Origin: a virus
Strand: one strand, 5' to 3'
DNA length: 35,539 bases
Virus record (IMG/VR): IMGVR_UViG_3300018429_000011
Coordinates: 1 to 35,539 of that record
In this document: positions 9,787 through 17,616 of the stretch, one piece after another
Position numbering within the stretch: position 1 is the first letter of the stretch
How the letters are laid out: each line of letters opens with the position of its first letter
Made by a program: the position numbers and the translations under genes
Notes under the pieces: model-generated
The model's database searches: none
What the model saw: only the letters and a program-made list of their open reading frames with translations
What the model was told of the DNA's origin: nothing

Positions 9787-10280
9787 TACTGGAACTTCCT
9801 GAGTCGTTGTGCTATGGCTGAGCGGGATACTCCGCAGGCTTCGGCAAGCTGGGTCAGGGAGATCCCCTTGACGCGATATGTGTACAGTTTTGATTCGAGA
9901 AGATCCGCCGAACGTCTTGCCGGTGCGTTCTGGTCCGTATATCTTCGTACTGTGGAGGCCTCATCAGCCAGTTCTCGGAGGGTTTGACACTCTTCAACCG
10001 AGAGATTCTTCTTCTGGGTACCGCTCGTTCGCTCTTTGGGAGGCGGTACCGGGATGCTTTCCACTGCTGGGAGCGGGGTTTGGGTGGAATATTTGCTCTC
10101 CCACCCTTGTGCTGCTGTCCGGGAGACCCCGAACGGTTCAGCTATGGCCCTCAGGGGCCAGTTTGCGACTCGTAGCGCCTTCACATAGGCGAAAAACTTG
10201 TCCTTGTCTGTATCCCTGAGGGCCAGCAACTGCGTTGTGGTTTCAAGGGACAGAGAAGGAAGATTATTATCTGTTGTCAT
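9786..10280 (-). CDS. Protein with two helix-turn-helix motifs
   Basis: 164 residues (MTTDNNLPSL). The start at 10280 is chosen over the longer frame from 10355 because AAAGGAG lies 5 nt before this ATG and the longer form would overlap the previous gene. Residues ~42-62 (PLRAIAEPFGVSRTAAQGW) and ~141-162 (SLTQLAEACGVSRSAIAQRL) both read as HTH units of the Lxx-Lxx-GVSRxxx type, joined by a Pro-rich linker. It could be a regulator or a DNA-recognition protein such as a small terminase-like subunit; the sequence does not decide. It has its own near-consensus promoter (10299-10328). Confidence 0.8.
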   Translation of the reverse strand: MTTDNNLPSLSLETTTQLLALRDTDKDKFFAYVKALRVANWPLRAIAEPFGVSRTAAQGWESKYSTQTPLPAVESIPVPPPKERTSGTQKKNLSVEECQTLRELADEASTVRRYTDQNAPARRSADLLESKLYTYRVKGISLTQLAEACGVSRSAIAQRLRKFQ

Positions 10281-10298
10281 GTAGACTCCTTTTATCCC

Positions 10299-10328
10299 AG
10301 TATACCACTTATTTCTTGATCGTGTCAA
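10299..10328 (-). promoter_or_regulatory. Sigma70-type promoter for the HTH operon
   Basis: Reading leftwards, TTGACA (10323-10328), an 18-nt spacer and TATACT (10299-10304). The -35 overlaps the end of the metallophosphoesterase gene. The short leader carries AAAGGAG for the ATG at 10280. Confidence 0.75.
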
Positions 10329-11118
10329 GTACCTTGATGCGGTTTTTGACCTCATCGAAGTTGAATCGCATGGTGTAGTTGTTCAGTGAGGCCATTCCCT
10401 GATGAAGTCCTCGTACGTCTCCGGATGTGTTGTCCTCATCCTCATGGAAATAGGTTCCGTACATGCTCATGTGATAATGACCATGAATCAGGAGCCTAGG
10501 TGTGGTGACGTTCGTTACTTCAGCCAGACGGTCTCGGTGGTCAATACAATCGGCCATGGCTTGCTCTCCGAAGTACTCAATGGCTTCCATCTGGCCACGA
10601 AAGTCATCCGTGACCGAGTTGGGAGCCGTGCGCGGCGAGTCGTGCGTGAGCATGACGTCCACCGGACCACCGGACTGCGCCTTGATGATGTCCTCGACGG
10701 TGATCAGTTCCTCAGGCCACCACGAGCGGCCTACTACACGGTGACCCTTATCGATTGACGCTGCCCCACCTAGGGCGAGGAATGTGAGACCATGCCACTC
10801 CCAGCGAGAGCCACGCGGCACGTGGGTGATGTTCTCACGCACGTACCGCGTACCGTCGTCAAGGATCTTCTTCTCGTAGAGTCTCGGGAAGTTCTCATGG
10901 TTTCCGTCGATGAAGAGAAGCTGAATGTCCCACTGCTCCAGCAAGTGTTGCTGCTGGTTCAGGAAGCCTTTATCATTGTGCCAGATACCGTAATCCCCGA
11001 CCTGAAAGATGGTGTCGAGTTCGAGTTCCTTGGCGTGCCTGATGGCTTTCTCCATCTGGGACCAACTGCCGTGAACGTCACCAACTACCAACATATCGGT
11101 CTTTGGTTCTCTAAACAT
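10309..11118 (-). CDS. Calcineurin-like metallophosphoesterase
   Basis: 269 residues with the full metallophosphoesterase signature in order: GDVHG (13-17), GDYG (41-44), GNHE (72-75), THD (158-160) and HGHYH (212-216). These bind the two metal ions in phosphatases and nucleases of this superfamily. Length and motif spacing are normal, so it should be active; substrate unknown (protein phosphate, cyclic nucleotide or nucleic acid ends). It lies 3 nt after the vWA gene and is probably co-transcribed with it. Confidence 0.85.
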   Translation of the reverse strand: MFREPKTDMLVVGDVHGSWSQMEKAIRHAKELELDTIFQVGDYGIWHNDKGFLNQQQHLLEQWDIQLLFIDGNHENFPRLYEKKILDDGTRYVRENITHVPRGSRWEWHGLTFLALGGAASIDKGHRVVGRSWWPEELITVEDIIKAQSGGPVDVMLTHDSPRTAPNSVTDDFRGQMEAIEYFGEQAMADCIDHRDRLAEVTNVTTPRLLIHGHYHMSMYGTYFHEDEDNTSGDVRGLHQGMASLNNYTMRFNFDEVKNRIKVLDTIKK

Positions 11119-11121
11119 AGG

Positions 11122-11880
11122 CTACTTGATCAGTCCTTTGGATCGTACCTCATTGAGCCATTCCGGGAACTCTTCAAGCATAAGATCAAAGAGGTCGGAT
11201 TCCGGGATGGCGTCCACGTTCCCTACGTGCTGGTAATCGGCGTTGTCTACGAAGCGTGCCGTCAGGTCATCGAGCTTCTGAAGGAACTGCATCTTGGACG
11301 GGCCAATCGAGAGGAATTTCCAGAAGATCGGTGTGGTCGAGACCTCTGTCAGAGCCTTTACAGCCTCTTCCTGACTGTCCGGGCCACCGTCCGTGAGGAA
11401 CAGGGCGTAGACAGGCTGGTCAGCGGGTCCGGTGCTGGACGGCTGGGCCTTCCGGAGTCCACTGAAGAAGCCTTTCTTGACCGGAGCCGGGGCAGCGAAC
11501 CCGAAATGGTCACGGACCTTCAGGAAAGCGTCCGCGTAGTTCGTTGTTGACATGGAACGGTTCTTAGTCAGACGTGCCACCGACCCGGCAAAGTCATCGA
11601 TGCCGATCTCCCCAAGGTGGGCGGCAGTCCTGTCGAAGACGAAGAAGTCAATGGACCCGTCGTCATCAAACTGCGTCCCAAGGGCAAGCACCTTCTCCGT
11701 GAGCCGCTGCATGGCTCCGGACTGGTACTCGTTGTACATTGAGCCGGAATAGTCCAGAACAACTGCTACCTTGGCAGTCTGACCGTTCAGGCGTGCCTTG
11801 TCGATGGTTGCGGCTGCGGTTTCGGCGTTCTTGAGCAGGCTGGGAGCCTGTTTACTGATTTTTTCGAGCGACATTCCCAT
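11122..11880 (-). CDS. TerF-like von Willebrand factor A domain protein
   Basis: 252 residues. The MIDAS metal site is visible: DYSGS (43-47), a Thr in STTNY (~111-115) and TDGGPDS (163-169). The layout (short N-terminal helix, vWA domain, C-terminal FWKFLSIG and EFPEWL) resembles TerF/TerY-type proteins of tellurite-resistance and stress operons, which phages of Actinobacteria often carry; their phage role is unknown. AAAGGAG 6 nt before the ATG at 11880 favours the first Met over Met3. Its neighbour, a metallophosphoesterase, is a common companion of such proteins. Confidence 0.85.
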   Translation of the reverse strand: MGMSLEKISKQAPSLLKNAETAAATIDKARLNGQTAKVAVVLDYSGSMYNEYQSGAMQRLTEKVLALGTQFDDDGSIDFFVFDRTAAHLGEIGIDDFAGSVARLTKNRSMSTTNYADAFLKVRDHFGFAAPAPVKKGFFSGLRKAQPSSTGPADQPVYALFLTDGGPDSQEEAVKALTEVSTTPIFWKFLSIGPSKMQFLQKLDDLTARFVDNADYQHVGNVDAIPESDLFDLMLEEFPEWLNEVRSKGLIK

Positions 11881-11916
11881 TGTGTTCTCCTTTGTGTTGG
11901 TGTGGATGATGTCTTT

Positions 11917-11946
11917 AGACTAGCATCTGTCTCTTGAGTATTTCAA
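11917..11946 (-). promoter_or_regulatory. Putative promoter for the vWA/phosphoesterase genes
   Basis: Leftward TTGAAA (11941-11946), 18-nt spacer, TGC-TAGTCT (-10 at 11917-11922). TAGTCT is also the main -10 of the right-arm promoters. Confidence 0.5.
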
Positions 11947-11950
11947 GCGT

Positions 11951-13465
11951 TCAGTTGATAGAACCGTTCCGTTCCAGAATACCGGTGGTGCGCTTCAACT
12001 GCTCGCGTGCCTCTGCAAAGCTGAACGTTTTCAGGAACTTGCCGTTCTCCCAGACAGGCTGGAGGACGCTCTGAGCGATCTGATCATCCGATGCGTCCTG
12101 TACTTGGTACAGGTTGCCGTTGGCCTCGTGGAGGACCGCCAGACGCCCTGTAGCGGACTTCTTGGTGCCATCGTCGGTCTTCGGGTTCTTCTGGATGTTG
12201 TGGCCAACACCATTGATCTCGACGTAGGTAGCCTTGACAGCGGAGCCGAACGAATCTCGTGTGGTGCCTTGGAAGAACCACGACCCCAGACCGCTTACCC
12301 AGACGATGGATGCGAAGCCCTTAGCTTTGAGGCGTGCGTTGATGTCCTTGATACGGCCCTCGTACATACCGTCACCGTAGATCAGGCCGATGTGGGAATC
12401 CAGTTCCTTGAAGCCAGCTTCGTTTACAGTGCCGCCGAAGATGTCCCAGAGGATTTCGATGGAACCCTTGTCCTCAGCAATTACCCCCGGATACCGGTCG
12501 GTAAGAGGGATCAACTCAGCCCCATACTTACCGCAGATGATGTCGGCAGGGTCACCGGAATCCGGTCGGACGACGAGCTTGCCGTCGCGGGCCAGAACTT
12601 CATCCTTGATTTCGCGGAGGGTCTCCGTAATGAAGTGGAAGTAATCCCACGTATCGACCACGATGGAGAGGATGCCGGTCGGGAACTCACGCATGAGGCG
12701 CAGAACGGTTTCCTTCTCGCCCTCTTCGCCACCGGCACACATCACAGAGTGCTCCGTAGCGGGCACAGAAGCCGCAATGGGGCCGTTGTCTCCGGGGTAG
12801 TAGTGGTTGACCCACTGGACAGCCGGAACAACGTCAGAGCCGGTAAAGGACAGAAGGTGTGCGGCACCGGAGGACATTGCTGCCTCTTTGTTGACCTGTC
12901 CACGGTAAGAGAAGTCGTGTGCCTGCCAATCAACAGCTTCAGCAGCACCACCGGTCTCTTTAGCGGCCTTGTCGAATACACGCCGGATGTTCCACGAAAG
13001 GGTTGCGGACGTGGACGTGTGCCAGTAGCCAGCGGACAGGTCGGATTCAAGGTAATTGACCAGCCATGCGAACTTCTTGTGCGTGGACTTGATCAGGATG
13101 GACGGGACGCCAATCGGGACAAGCGAACCTTCCGGAGCAGCGGAGAACTGAATAGGCAGGTAGCCCAGATCGTGCAGATCTTCGATGTGATCCAACGTAA
13201 AGCCGGGAGAAACGAAGGTCGAAACAGCGTCCTTGTACTCCTGTACGACCGTGGCCTTGTCAGCAGCGAAGAACCGCTCAAAGCTTTCGGTCAGGTCCGA
13301 GAGCCAAGCCTGAAGGCCGAACTGTACGACGTGGTTGATGCCATCGACGCGGGACTTGCGGTTGGTGTAGTTGGACTCGACGTGTTCCAGACCATCCGGG
13401 TACATGAAAACGTGTGAGAGTTTGTAGCTGTCGGTGGCCAGAAGGGGGTTAAGAAAGAAAGTAAT
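11951..13465 (-). CDS. nadV: Nicotinamide phosphoribosyltransferase (NAMPT/NadV-like; possible Namat)
   Basis: NAMPT joins nicotinamide to PRPP to make NMN; the phage homologue Namat instead uses ADP-ribose pyrophosphate and yields NAD+ directly. Motifs, numbered from the start proposed here: NPLLATDSYKLSH (6-18), HDFSYRG (183-189, with the nicotinamide-contacting Asp), PATEHS (235-240), VVRPDSGDP (298-306, phosphoribosyl site) and GDGMYEGR (364-371). The first in-frame ATG, at 13405, would cut away the conserved N-terminal motif. The only upstream start in frame is an ATT at 13465, 7 nt after AAAGG, giving 504 residues, the normal NAMPT size. So either ATT is the start or one base is misread. 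It follows the PRPP-synthetase-like gene in one operon, with a small membrane gene between. Confidence 0.9.
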   Translation of the reverse strand: MTFFLNPLLATDSYKLSHVFMYPDGLEHVESNYTNRKSRVDGINHVVQFGLQAWLSDLTESFERFFAADKATVVQEYKDAVSTFVSPGFTLDHIEDLHDLGYLPIQFSAAPEGSLVPIGVPSILIKSTHKKFAWLVNYLESDLSAGYWHTSTSATLSWNIRRVFDKAAKETGGAAEAVDWQAHDFSYRGQVNKEAAMSSGAAHLLSFTGSDVVPAVQWVNHYYPGDNGPIAASVPATEHSVMCAGGEEGEKETVLRLMREFPTGILSIVVDTWDYFHFITETLREIKDEVLARDGKLVVRPDSGDPADIICGKYGAELIPLTDRYPGVIAEDKGSIEILWDIFGGTVNEAGFKELDSHIGLIYGDGMYEGRIKDINARLKAKGFASIVWVSGLGSWFFQGTTRDSFGSAVKATYVEINGVGHNIQKNPKTDDGTKKSATGRLAVLHEANGNLYQVQDASDDQIAQSVLQPVWENGKFLKTFSFAEAREQLKRTTGILERNGSIN

Positions 13466-13479
13466 TGTAAAGCCTTTCG

Positions 13480-13674
13480 TTAGTCGAAAATGTTGATGTC
13501 ATCTATCCAGATGAAAGTGCTTGAGCCGGAAGTACCACCGGCAGTTGCCATCAGGATAAATGTTAGCAGGACTGCAAGGATAAGGCAAATCAGCGCCGCC
13601 CAGCCGTGGCCCGCGAAGAATACGACGATGGCAGCAATGTAAAGCGCACTGTTAAGTGCGATCCACCAGCCCAT
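13480..13674 (-). CDS. Small two-TM membrane protein
   Basis: 64 residues, two hydrophobic segments (ALYIAAIVVFFAG and ALICLILAVLLTFILMA), then a Ser/Gly linker and an acidic tail IDDINIFD. The ATG overlaps the stop of the PRPP-synthetase-like gene (TGATG) and its own stop is 14 nt before the NAMPT start, so it is locked into the NAD operon. It could anchor the enzymes at the membrane or be unrelated; no family recognised. Confidence 0.75.
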   Translation of the reverse strand: MGWWIALNSALYIAAIVVFFAGHGWAALICLILAVLLTFILMATAGGTSGSSTFIWIDDINIFD

Positions 13675-14558
13675 CAGTACTTGATCTTGGACTGGAGCAG
13701 TCGGATTACGTCGAAACGCTTGAAGACGCGGTGGTTGAACTCGTTGAGGTTGCGCGTGGGGCCATACGAGTTCGTCGTGTAGACGTACTCGAAGAACTCC
13801 GGAAGTGTTTCCAGCGCGTCCTTCGAGAATACACCATGGGATACGAACAAATCAAGGTTCTCTGGAGGAAGACCTGTCGCGGTTGCGAGGCCTTTGAAGG
13901 TACCGCCACGGTCACAGATGTCATCGATGAACAGGTAGAAACCGTCCGGATCAAGGCCCTCAATCCGGAAGTCCGAGAGCTTGCCGGTCTCTTCGTCACG
14001 GTGCTTAGTGGCCGTGAAGACAGGGATTCCAGCGAGATCAGCAACAGCCTTGGCCCGTTTAGCCGCGCCAGCATCGGGTGCAATGATACCAGTGTACTGG
14101 TTGATGACAGCCCGCATGTGGACCTGATCGAAGAGTTCATCGGAGTGCACAACGGTAAGATTGTCAATACCGTCACCGAGAAGTTCCTCGGTGACCCCAG
14201 AGTGCGGGTCAAAGACGATGATCTGATCAAGGCAGAGATCATTGATGAACTCAGCATAGACCATAAGTCCCCAAGGAGTGCCACGGTCGGCACGTGCTCC
14301 GGGAACATACGGGAGAATCAGGACCCGCTTTGGGCCGTCATACCCTTTGCCAAAGGTGAGAGCATTACTCCACATGGCAAGGTCGAACAGGTCCTTGTGT
14401 AGGGAGTCTGCGTCGGGCTGGATGATGGCGATCTCGATCTTCTCAAGATCTCGGCGCTCTTCGCGCTTGATGTGGGACTCGCCAGCGGGGAAGGTGAATG
14501 GGGAAAGGGCGGAATTGATGATCTCGCCGTCAGGGGCTTTGGCTTTGAAGGTAATCAT
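13674..14558 (-). CDS. prs: Ribose-phosphate pyrophosphokinase-like enzyme (Prs; possible Adps)
   Basis: 294 residues. Prs moves pyrophosphate from ATP to ribose-5-phosphate, giving PRPP. Visible motifs: PYVPGARADRG (83-93, the catalytic PYxxxxRQDR region with A instead of Q), FDPHS (116-120), PDAGAAKRA (161-169), KHRD (185-188) and the ribose-phosphate loop IDDICDRGGT (211-220). It is shorter than cellular Prs (~310-320), as are other phage homologues. In phage NARP1 systems an enzyme of this fold (Adps) pyrophosphorylates ADP-ribose. It heads the operon with the NAMPT-like gene and has its own promoter with almost no leader. Confidence 0.88.
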   Translation of the reverse strand: MITFKAKAPDGEIINSALSPFTFPAGESHIKREERRDLEKIEIAIIQPDADSLHKDLFDLAMWSNALTFGKGYDGPKRVLILPYVPGARADRGTPWGLMVYAEFINDLCLDQIIVFDPHSGVTEELLGDGIDNLTVVHSDELFDQVHMRAVINQYTGIIAPDAGAAKRAKAVADLAGIPVFTATKHRDEETGKLSDFRIEGLDPDGFYLFIDDICDRGGTFKGLATATGLPPENLDLFVSHGVFSKDALETLPEFFEYVYTTNSYGPTRNLNEFNHRVFKRFDVIRLLQSKIKY

Positions 14559-14567
14559 ATTGCTTGT

Positions 14568-14596
14568 AGTTTAGTCCTTTTCTTATGGAGTGTCAA
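14568..14596 (-). promoter_or_regulatory. Promoter of the NAD operon, nearly leaderless
   Basis: Leftward TTGACA (14591-14596), 17-nt spacer, TAAACT (14568-14573). The expected start of transcription (~14561) is only 3-4 nt before the ATG at 14558, and there is no good ribosome binding site in between. Confidence 0.75.
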
Positions 14597-14597
14597 A

Positions 14598-15017
14598 TCA
14601 GAGAACCCAGATGGTTCCAAGGAAGATGATGGCTGCGGTGTTGATGGCGATGTGCGCGGCATTATCCGCGAAAATCATCAACCATGTGGCAAGCCAGACA
14701 GGGGTTGTCTCAGCATATCCGGTTGTCTTCAGGGCTGCTCGGGGCGGACGGAATGCCTTTGGGGCAAACTGGTTCTTGAACCAGACAAGGTGGCGGGCCA
14801 GACGGTAATGGTCAATGATGATGTGCGTGATGCAGATGATCAGCAGGGCTGCTACTGACTGTGTGCAGAGCAGGAACGGGATGGTGTAGGTGATGCCGTG
14901 CCAGATGGCAGGGGACCATTTGGAGGTCTTTTGAGTGGCCATCCAGTCATTTTGGATGATGTAGTCCCCAAATGCGTGCGCGATTAGGGACAGGATGAGT
15001 GCTAGTTCTAGGCTCAT
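14598..15017 (-). CDS. DUF3307-like membrane protein
   Basis: 139 residues. The N-terminus AHAFGDYIIQNDWMATQK and THIIIDHYRLARH match the AHxxGDxxxQ...K and THxxxD features of DUF3307, a polytopic membrane family of unknown function common in phages. About four hydrophobic segments are visible. The start overlaps the stop of the preceding gene (ATGA, 15014-15017), indicating coupling. Confidence 0.75.
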   Translation of the reverse strand: MSLELALILSLIAHAFGDYIIQNDWMATQKTSKWSPAIWHGITYTIPFLLCTQSVAALLIICITHIIIDHYRLARHLVWFKNQFAPKAFRPPRAALKTTGYAETTPVWLATWLMIFADNAAHIAINTAAIIFLGTIWVL

Positions 15018-15202
15018 GAGTATTTCCAGAAGAACATGACCGGGCCGAAGGCTACACCAATTGCCGGTACCTTTACTAGGACACCATCGACCCAGCCCTT
15101 ATTGAGAAGACGGGGCTTCCATCCGTGACGCCAGTATCGTATATGCTCCCAGTCCAAGTGGAAGCCGCACTCGGTTGTCAATTTGAATTTCCAGTTTTTC
15201 AT
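15014..15202 (-). CDS. Hypothetical small basic protein
   Basis: 62 residues rich in Trp, Lys and Arg (MKNWKFKLTTECGFHLDWEHIRYWRHGWK) with a hydrophobic C-terminal segment (VPAIGVAFGPVMFFW). AGGA lies 4 nt before the ATG. It sits between the CPNCGYC-type gene and the DUF3307 gene with overlaps or near-overlaps on both sides. Function unknown. Confidence 0.7.
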   Translation of the reverse strand: MKNWKFKLTTECGFHLDWEHIRYWRHGWKPRLLNKGWVDGVLVKVPAIGVAFGPVMFFWKYS

Positions 15203-15208
15203 TTGATC

Positions 15209-15538
15209 CTACTCGTTTTGGAGGCCACGTTCACAGTAGCCGCAGTTGGGGTTGTCGCATTCTTCGACGCCGAATTCCAGATCCTCTATGGCATGGCCCC
15301 ATCCGTCAGCCTTGGTGCCTTCGTAGGCGTTGGGGCGGTCTCCGGGCTGGAGCCGGGAGAAGGATGTAGCTGCCGTGTGGCACTCAGTGGCCTTGAACCG
15401 GAGTCCCTTGGGCGTATAGAGCATGATCTGTACGTAGTCGCGGTCAGTTTCATCATCGACTGCGACGTTGAGATTCTTGGCTAGGGTCTCTACTTGTGCC
15501 TTGGTAGCCGTTCGCTTGGTGTGGTTGTTCTTGAACAT
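15209..15538 (-). CDS. Hypothetical protein with C-terminal Cys cluster
   Basis: 109 residues, starting MFKNNHTKRTATKAQ with AAAGGGG 6 nt before the ATG. The C-terminus has ECDNPNCGYCERG, a possible small zinc knuckle; the middle is predicted alpha/beta. First gene of a three-gene operon (15538 to 14598) behind a strong promoter. Confidence 0.75.
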   Translation of the reverse strand: MFKNNHTKRTATKAQVETLAKNLNVAVDDETDRDYVQIMLYTPKGLRFKATECHTAATSFSRLQPGDRPNAYEGTKADGWGHAIEDLEFGVEECDNPNCGYCERGLQNE

Positions 15539-15567
15539 TGAAATCCCCTTTCGTTGTTGGTATCTAC

Positions 15568-15596
15568 AGCATACCGTACAACAGAGGGGATGTCAA
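15568..15596 (-). promoter_or_regulatory. Sigma70-type promoter
   Basis: Leftward TTGACA (15591-15596), 17-nt spacer, TATGCT (15568-15573), about 30 nt before the ATG at 15538. Confidence 0.8.
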
Positions 15597-16178
15597 CTAG
15601 AGACTGATGCGAGTGATCGGGAAGCAGTTCTCTGCGGTGCTCTTGCAGAAGTTGATTCCCTCTCCCCAGTGGCCTTCTTCCGGGTTCTGGAAGGTCGCGT
15701 AGAGATGTCCCACGGAGTTCTCAAGGTCGATGTAGGGTCCGTAGCCTTCCATATCCCCTGTCACTTCGAGGATAACCTCTTCGATGGCGTCCAGAAATTC
15801 TACAGGATCTAGGTGCCCGTAAGCTATCCACTCACCCTTCTCATGCTCAATCAGCGGCACATCCGTGATGGATGGGAAGCCGTGAAAGAACTCTTTGATC
15901 CGGCGCTCTCGGGACTGGAAGTCCTCTACCGTGACAAATTCCTGATAGAAAAGCTGGACGGTGACCACCATAATGATAAGTATCAGAAAGGCAGAGAAGA
16001 GCGCACTCGTACCGAGACCGAAGATCGGCAATGCCGTGAGGAAGGTCACCACGACAAGGGACACCGGCACCAGCACCGCGATGGCACGGCTCGTCCAGAT
16101 CAGGGAGGGAGAAGTCGTGTAGACCTCAGGCCATTTCCATGCGGCGGTATACGCCTTTACTACTCTGTTTTCTCTCAT
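15597..16178 (-). CDS. Hypothetical membrane protein, two TM segments
   Basis: 193 residues. A basic N-terminus is followed by two hydrophobic segments (AIAVLVPVSLVVVTFLTAL and ALFSAFLILIIMVVTVQLF, ~30-80) and a soluble C-terminal domain with many acidic residues. GAGGA stands 3 nt before the ATG at 16178. No family recognised. It appears to be a single-gene unit with its own promoter. Confidence 0.75.
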   Translation of the reverse strand: MRENRVVKAYTAAWKWPEVYTTSPSLIWTSRAIAVLVPVSLVVVTFLTALPIFGLGTSALFSAFLILIIMVVTVQLFYQEFVTVEDFQSRERRIKEFFHGFPSITDVPLIEHEKGEWIAYGHLDPVEFLDAIEEVILEVTGDMEGYGPYIDLENSVGHLYATFQNPEEGHWGEGINFCKSTAENCFPITRISL

Positions 16179-16210
16179 AAATCCTCTAACGTATCAGTTG
16201 CTTTTCATTA

Positions 16211-16239
16211 AGTGTATCATGCCCCTTTAGATTATCCAA
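16211..16239 (-). promoter_or_regulatory. Sigma70-type promoter
   Basis: Leftward TTGGAT (16234-16239), 17-nt spacer, TACACT (16211-16216), about 33 nt before the ATG at 16178. Confidence 0.6.
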
Positions 16240-16244
16240 ACGGT

Positions 16245-17039
16245 TTACATTCTCGTAACATTCTTGCTTCGTCGTCCCTCATGATACTTCTTCACAATGG
16301 CAAGAGTCTGCTGCTTTTCCTTCTCCTGATCCGGCATGGGGACATGGGGGTTTATCGTGTAGTCCGCCGTAGATGTGGCGTACGTCATATCTGGGAGTCC
16401 GGTTGTGGATCGGTTTGTGGTGGCAATGGAATGGACATACTTACGCAGTCCGGAACCTTCTCCAATATAGACAAACCAGATGTCATTCCCAGCCACAGCC
16501 TCTCCGTAGACGTATCCGTCAAAATGCACGATAGATCCGCCATCAGCGACGCCGTATGTGCTGGCCTTGGTGTTAGGCTCGGAGCGGACAAACGCACCAG
16601 CACGCTGGATACGTCGATCAGTGTAGGTCAGTCCCTCATCAGGGTCTCCCTTAGTGTAGGGGAGAGGCACCCACTCGGGGCCGTCCTCGACCAGTGGCAT
16701 CATCCGGCCTGCATTATCCAGTACAAACTTGGCTTCCTCGACCTTGACGCCCTGAAGTCTTGCGTTGTGTGTGATCTTCTCCGGGTCGGTGTCCGGGAGC
16801 AGTTCGATGTAGCTGTTCTGCCAGTTGCGCAGCAGCAGTTGATGTTCCTCCTGCTTGGCTTGGCGCAGTGCCCTCATGGAGGACGCCACAGACGCGTAGC
16901 CGCGCACAATGTCCTCAGCGGGACTGAGATTGGTTTTGGCGATTTTAAGCGCTCTCTGGCCCTCCTGTGACTTCCTGAGGTACAGGAACAGGCAGACCAC
17001 GATACCCAGAATCCCACCGGGAAACAGAAGGAAGTCCAT
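16245..17039 (-). CDS. Membrane-anchored protein with SH3b-like domain
   Basis: 264 residues from the ATG at 17039 (MDFLLFPGG), chosen because AAAGG lies 5 nt upstream and the macrodomain gene ends 1 nt before it; the longer frame from 17075 overlaps that gene. An N-terminal TM segment (GILGIVVCLFLYL) precedes a helical region (~25-90). A bacterial SH3-like domain follows around residues 145-205: GAFVRSEPNTKASTYGVADGGSIVHFDGYVYGEA...IWFVYIG is the usual VRxxPxxxSxxxGxxxxG...W pattern. Such domains bind cell-wall peptides, so it may face the wall from the membrane. No catalytic lytic domain is visible. Confidence 0.75.
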   Translation of the reverse strand: MDFLLFPGGILGIVVCLFLYLRKSQEGQRALKIAKTNLSPAEDIVRGYASVASSMRALRQAKQEEHQLLLRNWQNSYIELLPDTDPEKITHNARLQGVKVEEAKFVLDNAGRMMPLVEDGPEWVPLPYTKGDPDEGLTYTDRRIQRAGAFVRSEPNTKASTYGVADGGSIVHFDGYVYGEAVAGNDIWFVYIGEGSGLRKYVHSIATTNRSTTGLPDMTYATSTADYTINPHVPMPDQEKEKQQTLAIVKKYHEGRRSKNVTRM

Positions 17040-17040
17040 G

Positions 17041-17580
17041 TTACCTTTCCGGTTGCTCCACCAGTACGAACTCAACTTCTGAATCGGACAGGAAACGGCG
17101 GAACAGGTGCTCGACGTTGTAACGCTTCAGGCCACCGACACCACAGCCGATCCACGGAAGGCCTACACGGAACTGTCCGTCGATCAAGTCGGGAACGAGA
17201 TCCGGAACCAATTCGTCATAGCTCTTGAAGACTTCCATAGCATCCTCAGCCTCCTGAAGCATCAAGTACGTGGCACGTTCCAGAAGCTCGTAGGACGCGT
17301 TACCTACACCCGGATGGACCTGCGAGAACAGGTTGTAGACGGCAGGACGCTCAACGCAGACACCGCCGTCCTCGTCATACCATGTGTGAAGCAGGCCCGG
17401 AAGTACCGAAGAGTGCTTAGAGCACTCATCCAAGTAGCCCTCGTACATGGCGGGGAACTTCTCGCGGAAGTCCACGGCAATGCCGGAACCCATGATGCCT
17501 CGGGTGTTGACGCCCTGTGCGAGCGCGTTGAAGTTGTGGGACGGGTCAAAGAGGTCGCCCTGAATGATTTCGAAGCTCAT
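17041..17580 (-). CDS. Macrodomain protein (ADP-ribose binding / ADP-ribosylglycohydrolase type)
   Basis: 179 residues, one macrodomain: IIQGDLF at the N-terminus, then VNTRGIMGSGIAVDFREKFP (24-43), the Asn plus glycine-rich loop holding ADP-ribose, and LPWIGCGVGGL (141-151), the second loop. This pattern is closest to the DarG/TARG1-like group, which removes ADP-ribose from DNA or protein; some macrodomains only bind ADP-ribose or dephosphorylate ADP-ribose-1''-phosphate. AAAGGA is 5 nt before the ATG. It could counter a DarT-type defence, reverse the phage's own ADP-ribosylation, or act on the ADP-ribose pool used by the NAD genes 3 kb downstream. Fold call is strong; role is inferred. Confidence 0.85.
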   Translation of the reverse strand: MSFEIIQGDLFDPSHNFNALAQGVNTRGIMGSGIAVDFREKFPAMYEGYLDECSKHSSVLPGLLHTWYDEDGGVCVERPAVYNLFSQVHPGVGNASYELLERATYLMLQEAEDAMEVFKSYDELVPDLVPDLIDGQFRVGLPWIGCGVGGLKRYNVEHLFRRFLSDSEVEFVLVEQPER

Positions 17581-17616
17581 GTGTTCCTTTACTTTGGTGT
17601 TGGGTTGGTAGTGACT

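Noticed and set aside
10281-10355. Longer start for the two-HTH protein
   Set aside because: It would overlap the preceding gene and cover the -10 box; a strong ribosome binding site favours 10280.
12104-13417. 437-codon plus-strand frame
   Set aside because: Exact antisense of the NAMPT gene, whose conserved motifs fix the real strand.
16385-16603. Second minus frame inside the SH3b gene
   Set aside because: Overlaps the SH3b domain frame fully and has no ribosome binding site.
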